Origin: Torymus aiolomorphi
Lineage: Eukaryota > Arthropoda > Insecta > Hymenoptera > Torymidae
NCBI GenBank assembly: GCA_036365515.1
Contig: CM070873.1
Span: 175,266,104 to 175,330,103, forward strand
Reading direction: 5' to 3'
Length of the DNA: 64,000 nucleotides
Numbering within the stretch: position 1 is the stretch's first letter; each line of letters opens with the position of its first letter. Under the pieces are notes generated by a model. That model was not told where the DNA came from and did not search any database. It saw only the letters and a list, made by a program, of their open reading frames with translations. Positions 55,258-64,000 of the stretch are shown in pieces. The position numbers and the translations under genes were made by a program.

Positions 55258-56563
55258 TGTTTGGGAATTCAATAATTTGAATTCCCGCGGTTACACTCAG
55301 CTCGGTACGACTCACGGCGCTGCCACGGCGCGGCAGCACCTCGCGGCCTCTCGGCGGAACAGCCGGGACGCTACACTGATTAACAAGGTAAATTCGCGCT
55401 GTTTCGGTCTCTCTCGCTCTCTCACATGCAAATGTGAGAGAGATTGTGTTTTGATTAGCGAAGTGAATCTTCACGAGGAAGAAGACGGATATGCTCTCAC
55501 TCGACTCTCAATCTCAAACTCTCTCGTCATCTGGACGGCGTGCTCGCCATGAGGCCGCATGGCCAAGTCACACGGCATTCTCACTACTCAAAGTCTCTCT
55601 CTCTCTCTGCAACGGTCGACCACGAAGAATATCAGTGTGCACGTTCGGAAACTCTCAAGTCGGATAAACTCAAGTGTGGTCTCGCTCACTCTACTCAAAT
55701 CATTCTACTCAAATAGTTTCCATGGAATGGTCGGCCTCGTGGAGAAACTCACTGTGCACATTCGGCGATTCTCAAGTGAAACCTTCAAGTGTGATGCCTG
55801 TCGCTTTCTCAACATGGACTGCTGCTCGGCAACATCTCATATGGCGTCGTCTCGCACGGCAGGGTTCACGCAGCAGTGTCTCTTACACGGAAACTTCTCA
55901 CACGGCGGTGATACTCAAGCGGCATCTTTTCACCGGCGCTCGATGGTTCGAGCGCACCACAAGGCAATATCTCACGCGGCATCTACTGTACTCTGGAGGC
56001 TGCTTTCAGCAAGGAAACTTCACTGGTATTCTCAGCTGGCTGTTCTCATCTGACGCAACTCACCTGCTGCTGTATCATCGGCTTTCTCTCACGCTTTCCG
56101 GATTAATAGAATCGCTTCAAAGCCAGGTAACCTCTGACACATGCACAGCCATTTTGTTGATACACGTAAGCAGTGGTACAATGTAAATGTACTCTGCACA
56201 TGCGATGTTCGGTAACTCTCAGATCAAGTTAATCAATAATATTAACTGTGATCATTTCTGTAAGCAGTGCCTTCACTGTACGGGAATCTCTCAGCATAAC
56301 TCAAATTTCTCAGCAAACTCATCCACACTCACACAGGAAACTCATACACTCAAATTTTAACACTCATACACTCAAACAATTATGTAACAGTCATACACTC
56401 AACCTATTTATTGTAACATTTACACACATTTTATATTACACATTGTATATTTTATAGTTATTTTCAATATATTATAGTTTAATTTACAAAAGTGTTTGGC
56501 TCTCAATTTTTATTATAAACACCCACAGCATGTCCTCATTATAAATTATGGCATTCTCAAACA
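55258..56563 (+). repeat. 3' LTR of the BEL/Pao element
   Basis: 1306 bp, same length as the 5' LTR with about 11 substitutions (for example CGCCACGAGG/CGCCATGAGG and CCTCTCACAC/CCTCTGACAC). It is preceded by a purine-rich GATGGCGGGCGGAA. Confidence 0.93.
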
Positions 56564-56568
56564 ATAGG

Positions 56569-58377
56569 AATAGTTGAACCATCAGTAATTTCTTGTTACA
56601 AAAGGTTCAATAATACTAACAATTCAAATAATAAAAACAATAATAAAAATTCAATAAATTTAAACAAAATTTCGTATCGTCTATAAATTTCTATAAAGTA
56701 AATCATTTATTTTTGTTCATAACACTAGACTACACTTAACCTACGGTTTTAATTTTATATAACAATTGATTAATAAAACGTTACGTAATAAATATAGCAT
56801 ACGTTATGCATTAGAATTTGTATAGAGATATATAATATCTTGTTCGAACATCGCATTTTGACAATTAAATTATTTTATTACGCTAATGTATAATAAATTT
56901 TGTTTTGCTGGTTTTACATAAATTAAAGTCATTGATTAACTGAGTTTAGAAATAATGTGTGTATTAAATAATTTTGTAATAAATAAAATGTGAGGAGAAA
57001 TATAGGAAATGATTTAAGTGATCATTCATTTCCCTCCCTGCTGAGATATTTGGCAAAAGATATATTATTTTTTCCTCTTTTTTTAAGTAGAATAACATTA
57101 AAGGGTTTTTGATATTATCATTATAAAAAAATATTTTTCAACCGTATACTGAGAAAAATTATAATAATTTTCAAAAGAAAAATTTAATTATATTGGTAAG
57201 TATTTTTGATAAAAAGGAAGGTTAATAGGATGGAGTGATTTTTGTTAATTTTGTCTTGTTATTGCTCTTATGCATCATTGTATTGCCTTTTTTCCCTGGA
57301 AATTTTCAGCCATTTCAATGTTCATTTTAGAACTCAAGATTTTTTTCCTGGCATGAGTACTATTCACATATTTGCATTATAGAGTACGCAGTGCATTAGA
57401 GTAGATATTTGTTTTACTCAATACAGTGCCGAATAGTCTATCTTGTAGGATGATTATGTCAGTATATGATGAATCTGATCACTTCCAATACATTATATTC
57501 GATTTAATCTTAGCAATGTGAGTATAGCTACCTGATTTCTTCCTTTTGTTCTTATAAGTGCGAACAATTTTTCTGAAGGCAAATACAGCTTAATTTTGCA
57601 TAAAATTACAGTCAAATTATTTTTATCTATGTTTGTTAGGGTTGCAAGGTTTAGGGATAGTTTTATTTTCTTTCTCCTTTGGATTATCTCTATAATTTCT
57701 TATTCAAAGCTATAGATAGAATAATAAGTTATTAAATTATTCAGGGGATCCCTGAAATGTTTTCTACTTTGTGACTAAATAATTAATTAAATATTTCTAT
57801 TATTTAATAACACATAATTTTTACAAATAAAACGTTTGCTTGTTTCACTGAGGTATTTTATTATGTAATCGCAATATTTTTGTTGTTGTTGTTAAAAATG
57901 AAAAGAACAATGTATATATTTTTTTTAATTGTCAACGATGTTATTGTTAGTCGTAGCATTACTTCTAAAATCTTTCATGTGTGAATCTTTTTGCTGTCTT
58001 CGTAAAAAATTTCTTAGAATTTCATTATTCAAACTTATATTATTCCGATCGCATTTTTATAAAATTATTAACTTTCTTAGGAAATATAGTTGCTTTTCAC
58101 AAAATTCTGACAAGTTGATACGAACAATTGTAGACAAACAGATAAGTGGTTATAATTTTAAATTGTATATTTGGTAAAATCTGGGTCACCTTAGGGTTAG
58201 TTCACCAAGAAGTAGGATGGTTTTGCTTCAAATGGAAAAGTTCAGCTGCAATTATAATTCTCTATTGGTGTATTAAATTTGGAAAAATAAGAAGAGATTA
58301 TGATAGATGTTAATATTGAGTATGTTGTCCATATCCTAAAACAAAAATGTTATATTATTTTTTATTATTAACAAGGC
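56569..58377. other. AT-rich spacer, no gene recognised
   Basis: The first ~70 bp continue the tandem duplication broken by the BEL/Pao element. The remainder is AT-rich with no domain-bearing frame; an 82-codon frame at 57929-58177 looks like chance. No 3' LTR of the downstream gypsy element could be identified here, although it should lie in this direction. Confidence 0.45.
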
Positions 58378-59886
58378 TTAATTTATTTGCATGCACAGTT
58401 TTTGCCTTTCCCTTGTATCTATAACAATGCTATTATTTTCGTTTACTTTTAAAATTTCAAAAGGGCCTTGATAGTGATCTTTTTCAAGTTTTCCTGGTTT
58501 AGGTTCTTCGATCAACCATACTTTATCTCCCATTTTAAATTCTCTTGGGTTAATAAATCTGTCATAATATATCTTTGATTTTTCTTTTGACATTATTAAT
58601 TTTTGTTTTGCTATTAAGGCAATTTCTCTCATATTATTAATCAGTTTTTTTAAATATCCATTATAGGTCGGTAATAATTCTGATTTTTTTACTGGTTCGC
58701 TAGACGGAATTCTAGCAGGACAGGCAAAAACTAGTTCATATGGTGTGAATTGATGGCTAGTATGTACACTAGTATTATAATGAAATTGTGCAAAATCTAA
58801 TAGTTCATCCCATTCATATTTCTTTGTAGAAAAATTTTTTAAATATTCACACAACGGGTGGTGTGCTCTTTCTAACGAACCATTAGATTGCGGCGAGAAA
58901 GCTGTAGTTTCAATTTCATCAAATTTAAACCTTTTAGCTATCTGTTTCATTATTTTACTCGTGAAATTTACCCCTCTATCGGTTAGTACTATCTTTGGAC
59001 ATCCAAATATACATATAAATGTTTTTATAAAAGCATCTTAAACCGATTCTGCTGTTTGATCTTTTAAACATACTAAAATTACAAATTTTGATAATTGATC
59101 CTGTATAGATAAAATATATTTATTATTATTTTTAGTAATGTTAAATGGTCCTACAATATCCATTGCGATTTTATCGAATGTTTTCCCCGGTGTATCTGTG
59201 ATAATCATTGGTTGTTTAGTCTTTTTCCGCTTTAATTTATTTCTTTGACAATCTTCGCATTTTTTTATTCTGTTTTGGATGTCTGATTTTAAGTTTTCCC
59301 AAAAATATTTTTCCTTAAGTCTATTGTATGTTCTATTTACATCTGAATGTCGTCCTATCATAGAGGAGTGATACATGTTAAAAATTTTATCCCTGTCTTC
59401 AATTTTTACATATTCAATATTATTTAAACATATTATTACCTTTATATTTGTATTGCTAAATATTTCTTTTAATACTTCCTCTATTTCTAACCAACTTATA
59501 TTTAAAATTTCTATATCCCTAGAAATACTATAAATACATATGTTCTTAGTAATTAATAATTCTTTTAATTGATTAAATAATTTCGCTAAATTTTCTTTTA
59601 TTAATTTACATGATACGGACGTATCTATGTACAACATAAATAGTTTTTTATTCTCTATATTTATTATATCTATACTATCTTTTGTAAGTGATAGTTTTGG
59701 TTTTATGTTTTTACTTTTGATTAATAATTCAGTATTTTTATCTAATGATTTTCCTTTTAAATTTATTAAATGAACAATATTATCGTTTCTAAATTGTATA
59801 GAATTTTTAGAATAAATGATATTATTAATTTCCGGTATATTTTCTTTGTTTTCCTCAATTTTCTCTTCTTTTCTACCCGTAGTCAT
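58378..59886 (-). pseudogene. Integrase of the minus-strand gypsy element, one in-frame stop
   Basis: The same frame continues from RNase H across TAG at 59932, through an AT-hook-like KRGRPRK, to this integrase. The H-H-C-C finger is MYHSSMIGRHSD...CEDCQRNK. The catalytic triad is visible: Asp in ILSIQDQLSKF, Asp in VLTDRGVNF (just after a TAA at 59038) and Glu in SNGSLERAHH. The C-terminal part has FKMGDKVWL and KDHYQGPFEILKV, a gypsy integrase tail. Integrase inserts the cDNA. Apart from the stop the protein is continuous to 58378. Confidence 0.88.
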
Positions 59887-59931
59887 TTTTTTGTCATTTT
59901 TCCTAGGTCTGCCCCTTTTTCCTTTAATTTT

Positions 59932-60516
59932 CTATCTATCTTCATTCATTACTTTGATTTTGTCATCGTTACTAAGAATTCTAGGTTGTTCGTTATTTTT
60001 ATTTAATATTTTCTTATTTTGTGCTCTGGTAATAACAAATATCTCTACTGGATTCCTAGATAGAGCATCTGCATTTGCGTTCTGTTTTCCTGGTTTGTAT
60101 ACGATATCAAATTTATAATCTGATAGTTTTAGTCTCCATTTTTGGACTCTTGTATTATTATCAGCTGATCTTAACGATAACAGCGGTTTGTGATAAGTAA
60201 CTATTGTGAATTTGTTTCCATATACGTAATTTTTAAACTTTTTTATGGCAAACATTATTGCCAATGCTTCTTTTTCATAGGTGTGATATTTAGTTTCCGC
60301 TTTATGTAGACTTCGTGATGCGTAAGCTATCGCTGGGTCTTTGCCAATTTTTCCTTGCGACAAAACCGCACCTAAAGCAGAATTCGAAGTAATAATGAAT
60401 GGTTCATCAAAACGTGGATATTCTAAGATTGGTGCTGTGCATAATAATTCTTTAATTTCCTCAAAGGCTTTTTGTTGGTCTTTTTCCCAATGAAACTTCA
60501 TGTCTTTTTCTAGCAA
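59932..60516 (-). pseudogene. RNase H of the minus-strand gypsy element, catalytic residues lost
   Basis: 195 codons. It starts with FHWEKDQQKAFEEIKE, then IAYASRSLHKAETKYHTYEKEALAIMFA and ends ANADALSRNP. The usual TTDAS motif with the first catalytic Asp is replaced by a shorter TSNSALGA. The Asp of TDHKPLL is Tyr (VTYHKPLLSL). The catalytic Glu in KEALA is present. A one-base shift near 60545 separates it from RT. Confidence 0.87.
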
Positions 60517-62776
60517 AATATTTAAGAGTTTTGTTACTTTTGCGTAATTTTGTTATAAATCTTCTATAGTAACCTGAAAGCCCTAGAAACTCTTTAATAT
60601 TTTTAACATTTTTCGGTGTAGGAAATTTCTTTAATGCTTCTATTTTCTTTGGATCGGGTTTTATTCCGTGTTCACTAATAATGTGACCTAAATAACATAC
60701 TTCTTTTTTAAAAAATTCACATTTTTCTGGTTCTAATGTTAAATTCGCTTCTCGTAATTTTTGTGCAACTGTATTGAATCTTTCGTTGGCTTCTGTCATA
60801 GTTTCGCCAAAAATAATTATATCGTCGATGAATACGAAGCATATCTTACCGATTAAATCGCCTAAGACTGTATTTAAAACTCTTTGAAATGTACGCGGTG
60901 AGTTTCTCAATCCGAAAGGTAATACTCGAAATTCAAAACGTTCCAATGGATTGATGCTAAATGCAGTTTTATGCATATCACTTGGTTTCACAGGAATTTG
61001 GTGAAATCCCGACTTTAAATCTATAACGTGATAAAACTTAGTTTTCCCCAATTGATCGAATATTTCTGTAATGTTTGTGAGTAAATATGGATCTGGAATT
61101 GTCTTTTCGTTTAGTTTTCTGTAATCTATTACTAAATGCCATCGTTTTTTTCCGTCTGCTAACTGTTTTTTTGCTACAATCCATGCTGGAGCGTTAAAAG
61201 CACTTTTTGAGTTTCGAACTAGGTCATTTGTTATTAATTTTTCAGTTTCCTCTATCGCGATTTCTTTTAATTTATGAGGTAAAGGAAATTGCTTTACGTA
61301 TACGGGTTTATCATCTGTTAAATTTATTTCATGTTGTTCTACATTACATGATCCTAAACTGTCTCCCTCTAGCCAAAATATATCCTTATTTTTCAATACT
61401 AGATCCTTAATCATTGTTTTACTCTTTTCAGGCAAGTTTTCGTAACATATTTTTTCTAATAATCTTTCTTCTCTATTATATTCTTTAAAATCTTGTAGTG
61501 ACTCATTTTTTCCTATAAAGTTTATTGATCCCAAATTTAAAATTTCATTTTCATCTATGTTAAAGTCTTCTGTTATCTGAAAACCTTCAGGTAAATTGTC
61601 TATTTCATAAGATATAAAGCTATATTCTTTTTCATTTCCATAGAGTTTATTATAATCTTCTAAATCTACTTCAATCTTTTTATTCATTATTGTCAAAAAT
61701 TGTTTATAATCTGTTGATTCGATTTCCTCAAAATCGATTGCTTGGTCATTATTTTCAAAAGCAATATTAATATTATTTATTAATGACTTAATATTATTTT
61801 CGTCATTTTCCAAAATTTCCTCATAATGTAAATCATTTATATTTTCTGGTAGAATTTCATTTAACATTTTTTTTTGTAAATCCTTTCCTTCTGCATTTAA
61901 TATTGGAATCGTATTTAAAATTTTCATAACGTCATCACATAATGTTTTTTCTGAATTTATATTTACTTCATTTTTATTGATTAACTCAAGTTTATAATAT
62001 ATTAAACAAGATGATTTCTCCATTTCATCCTCAATTTGAAAACTTTTAGTTTTTTCGTTTATTTGTATTACTTGTTCGCAATTTTCATCAATTATGGGTA
62101 TTAAGCTTTGTTTTTCATCCGTATTTTCTAACATTTTCTTTAAAACTTCCTTCTGTTCTATTGTTATTCTTGATTTTAATTCTTTATCCGTTTTTTGTGG
62201 CTTTTCAGTTACTATATTAAGATTATGATTTAATTTATGGGCTGCTTTCAGTTTGATCTTACTATGATTTATTTGTAAATAGCCCTCGTCTAGTCTTAAT
62301 TTTTGTTCAGTAAGAATTTTGATTCCTAAAATCCCGTCGTAAGGTAAACAAAAATTTGGTGCTGCTACATGGAAATCAATATTCAGTCCATTTATATTCA
62401 TTTTAATTACTACTAATGTTTCAATTGTTTTATCTGTAATACCAGATAAATGAATTTTCCTATTTTCTAAAATTATATTAGAAGGTATCTGATTTCCCTT
62501 GATAATATTTAACTGAGCCCCACTATCTACAAGTAAATTACATTTTTTATTTGTGTAGTGGTTTTCTATTTCGATATACTGCAGTGAGTTTTCTAATTTC
62601 AGAAAATACATTGAAATTTTGGTTGCTGCTATTCTTTCTTGTGTTTTTTCATTTTTAATACTATTTATTTCAAAATCACTTAAATTTATTTCGTTATTAT
62701 TTATAATTTCTGATCTATATATTGCCTTATTTTTCTCCATGTTTTCCGTAATATTCTTTAAATTCTTTGTAATCAA
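60461..62776 (-). CDS. Protease and reverse transcriptase of the minus-strand gypsy element
   Basis: 771 residues in this span; the frame is open further upstream to overlap gag. The aspartic protease (about residues 78-160) has LLVDSGAQLNII and YDGILGIKIL. A ~300-residue Asn/Glu/Ile-rich linker of low complexity follows. RT starts near residue 475 (YVKQFPLPHKL, APAWIVAKKQLADGKKRWHLVIDYRKLN, VIDLKSGFHQIPV, FRVLPFGLRNSP). The catalytic box is FVFIDDIIIF, where gypsy usually has Tyr or Val before IDD/LDD. CYLGHIISEHGIKPDP and FLGLSGYYRRF mark its end; the frame is then lost near 60545. It copies element RNA into cDNA. Confidence 0.9.
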   Translation of the reverse strand: MITKNLKNITENMEKNKAIYRSEIINNNEINLSDFEINSIKNEKTQERIAATKISMYFLKLENSLQYIEIENHYTNKKCNLLVDSGAQLNIIKGNQIPSNIILENRKIHLSGITDKTIETLVVIKMNINGLNIDFHVAAPNFCLPYDGILGIKILTEQKLRLDEGYLQINHSKIKLKAAHKLNHNLNIVTEKPQKTDKELKSRITIEQKEVLKKMLENTDEKQSLIPIIDENCEQVIQINEKTKSFQIEDEMEKSSCLIYYKLELINKNEVNINSEKTLCDDVMKILNTIPILNAEGKDLQKKMLNEILPENINDLHYEEILENDENNIKSLINNINIAFENNDQAIDFEEIESTDYKQFLTIMNKKIEVDLEDYNKLYGNEKEYSFISYEIDNLPEGFQITEDFNIDENEILNLGSINFIGKNESLQDFKEYNREERLLEKICYENLPEKSKTMIKDLVLKNKDIFWLEGDSLGSCNVEQHEINLTDDKPVYVKQFPLPHKLKEIAIEETEKLITNDLVRNSKSAFNAPAWIVAKKQLADGKKRWHLVIDYRKLNEKTIPDPYLLTNITEIFDQLGKTKFYHVIDLKSGFHQIPVKPSDMHKTAFSINPLERFEFRVLPFGLRNSPRTFQRVLNTVLGDLIGKICFVFIDDIIIFGETMTEANERFNTVAQKLREANLTLEPEKCEFFKKEVCYLGHIISEHGIKPDPKKIEALKKFPTPKNVKNIKEFLGLSGYYRRFITKLRKSNKTLKYFARKRHEVSLGKRPTKSL

Positions 62777-62907
62777 TAAATCGATGTCCGTGTCTTTCCC
62801 TCCGTTGGTGATACCATCACTATTAAGTGTACCAACTTTAATATCTGCGCTATCTTTGAGTGGTTTTTTGTTAATCCTTCTAGTCCACTCATTTCCAGAA
62901 GAATTTG

Positions 62908-64000
62908 TTAGTTTTCCGAAGTTTGTTGATTAAGTACTGATCGCGACGCACATTCCTCAGTTGTGTGATTCGTGTTTTTACAAATTTTACAAAATTTATC
63001 TAATTTATTTTGTAGGATCTTGATTTCATGGCAATTGTTTATTTGATGTCCATTTTTATTGCAAAAAGAGCATTTAATTTGTGCCGTCAGATTTTTTAAT
63101 TTTCTACAATCTTCCAATGTATGCTCGGTGAAATTACAATATTCGCATTTTATACTTTGTGTATTAAAGTTCCCCCGATAATTACTGTTTGAATTCCTTG
63201 AAAAATGATTGCTGTTCTGGTTATTTGTTCGGGAAAATCCATTCCTATTTTTATCTCGATGCTCATAGGATTTATTTAAGGCATTGTAATTGTTACTTGG
63301 GAATGTACCTTGTTGGTTATTGCTTATTTTCCTACAAGTTTTTGCTGAATGCCCCGGCATCTCGCAAAATTGACAAACTTCTTTATTCTGAGAGTTTTGT
63401 TGTCTATTTTGCATAATTAAAACTTTTACGCTCTCGCAATCCGCGGTTTCGTGACCTTCATCCGCACATATCGCGCACCATATCGTTCCTTTGTTTATCG
63501 TGCAGTATTTCATTAAATGCCCGAGGTTGTTGCACCTCTTACACAATGCTGACGGGCAATTTTTAGCTGTGTGTGACGCGCTGCCACAGGCGTCGCATAC
63601 TTCCGTAATTCTTACCGAATTATTACACGTAAGCGGATCGTGTCCTCTTTCCTTACATCTCCAACACATCTCGTATTCTGTAATAGTAGGACATTGCGTA
63701 ACCTCGTGCCGCATATTTTGGCAGTATTGACAATGATTACTCTGCATTTTATTTAACTTACACGCATCTATTGAGTGGCCTTCCGTACTACACAATTTGC
63801 AAATTAATTTTATTACGTGCTTAGCTGTTCTGCAACGATATGATATATGCTCCTTACTTTTGCAATAAACACATGAAGTTTTCATGCAAAATAATGCTTC
63901 GTGATTTATTTTCTTACATAATTGGCAAAAAACTTGTTTAATTGTGTTTGGAATTGGAGTTTCGAAATTAAACAATATGCTTGTAGTATCATTTCTTAAG
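62908..64000 (-). CDS. Gag with twelve CCHC zinc knuckles, truncated by the window edge
   Basis: The frame is open to the edge; 355 codons lie below 63975 and none of the upstream codons is an ATG, so the true start is outside. Between about 63927 and 62950 there are twelve perfect CX2CX4HX4C knuckles. Examples are CQLCKKINHEALFC, CWRCKERGHDPLTC, CDACGSASHTAKNC, CQFCEMPGHSAKTC and CKICKNTNHTTEEC. Nine are packed before an Asn/Ser/Arg-rich spacer (about residues 215-275), and three come after it. Gypsy gags usually have one to three. The protein should bind nucleic acid during particle assembly. It ends NQQTSEN at 62908, in the 0 frame relative to pol at -1. Confidence 0.93.
   Translation of the reverse strand, partial: LRNDTTSILFNFETPIPNTIKQVFCQLCKKINHEALFCMKTSCVYCKSKEHISYRCRTAKHVIKLICKLCSTEGHSIDACKLNKMQSNHCQYCQNMRHEVTQCPTITEYEMCWRCKERGHDPLTCNNSVRITEVCDACGSASHTAKNCPSALCKRCNNLGHLMKYCTINKGTIWCAICADEGHETADCESVKVLIMQNRQQNSQNKEVCQFCEMPGHSAKTCRKISNNQQGTFPSNNYNALNKSYEHRDKNRNGFSRTNNQNSNHFSRNSNSNYRGNFNTQSIKCEYCNFTEHTLEDCRKLKNLTAQIKCSFCNKNGHQINNCHEIKILQNKLDKFCKICKNTNHTTEECASRSVLNQQTSEN

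Larger units (their letters stand above)
50494..56563 (+). mobile_element. BEL/Pao LTR retrotransposon, young LTRs, decayed coding region
   Basis: 6070 bp, flanked by ATAGG (50489-50493, 56564-56568). The two 1306-bp LTRs (50494-51799, 55258-56563) begin TGTTTGGGAATTC and end TTCTCAAACA. They differ at about 11 positions by eye, under 1%, with no indels. The internal region is 3458 bp, short for BEL/Pao (usually 5-6 kb). It holds a short gag start and scattered RT, RNase H and integrase remnants in shifted frames. Recent insertion with old coding decay implies mobilisation in trans by a relative. Confidence 0.9.
58378..64000 (-). mobile_element. Gypsy-type LTR retrotransposon, minus strand, running off the window
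   Basis: Order on the minus strand: gag with a zinc-knuckle array (open to the edge through 62908), protease-RT (62776-60461), RNase H (60516-59932), integrase (59886-58378). The pol frame is -1 relative to gag, overlapping around 62940-62908. Lesions are few: one frameshift near 60545 and two in-frame stops (59932, 59038). No env and no LTR were found in the window. The 5' LTR must lie beyond 64000. Confidence 0.88.

Noticed and set aside
57929..58177. 82-residue hydrophobic frame, possible small membrane protein
   Set aside because: AT-rich spacer, no conserved features and no splice or promoter context.

Overview
The window is eukaryotic, almost certainly from an arthropod and most likely an insect. 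The evidence is long (GA)n microsatellites, AT-rich spacers, BEL/Pao and gypsy LTR elements, Jockey/CR1-type LINEs, and Tc1-mariner and pogo-type DNA transposons. A hymenopteran would fit, but that is only inference. I found no convincing host protein gene, tRNA or rRNA. Nearly all recognisable content is transposable elements nested in each other, plus satellites.

Layout. 1-2.4 kb: AT-rich repeats and a broken gypsy pol fragment (-). 3.0-6.0 kb: a DD41D Tc1/mariner-type transposon with 596-bp terminal inverted repeats (TIRs) and an intact-looking transposase. 7.1-8.0 kb: a foldback minisatellite. 8.8-10.5 kb: probable 5' end of a minus-strand LTR element (tRNA-Lys-type primer site, candidate LTR containing a 333-bp GA run). 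12.2-13.5 kb: a frameshifted BEL/Pao gag. 13.5-15.06 kb: a ~107-bp satellite with a ~430-bp higher-order repeat.

15,191-41,864 is one plus-strand gypsy-like LTR retrotransposon, TGTAAC...GTTACA, flanked by the 4-bp target duplication CTGT. Insertions inflate it to 26.7 kb. Its 5' LTR holds a CR1-like LINE (LINE-A) in a GA tract and an 8.6-kb TIR element (TIR-B). TIR-B in turn holds a TA-flanked 1.5-kb TIR element (element C) and a Jockey-like LINE (LINE-C). The 3' LTR holds another LINE (LINE-B) in a second GA tract. Its internal region has a broken gag, a protease joined directly to integrase with no reverse transcriptase or RNase H, and an extra ORF before the 3' LTR. It is therefore non-autonomous.

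42.4-48.24 kb: a pogo/Tc5-like DNA transposon with TIRs over 1 kb that contain 44-bp perfect palindromes. The right arm carries a ~285-bp insertion with a hammerhead-ribozyme-like core. 48.5 kb: a 215-bp TA-flanked MITE. 50,494-56,563: a BEL/Pao element with two 1306-bp LTRs (about 11 differences), target duplication ATAGG, and badly decayed, CTCA-rich coding sequence. 58.4 kb to the window end: a minus-strand gypsy element running off the edge, whose gag contains twelve perfect CCHC zinc knuckles followed by protease, RT, RNase H and integrase with few lesions.

The features interact as a transposon nest. Older elements serve as landing sites for younger ones, so relative age can be read from the nesting: 41.9 kb flank repeat > gypsy > LINE-A/LINE-B/TIR-B > element C/LINE-C.
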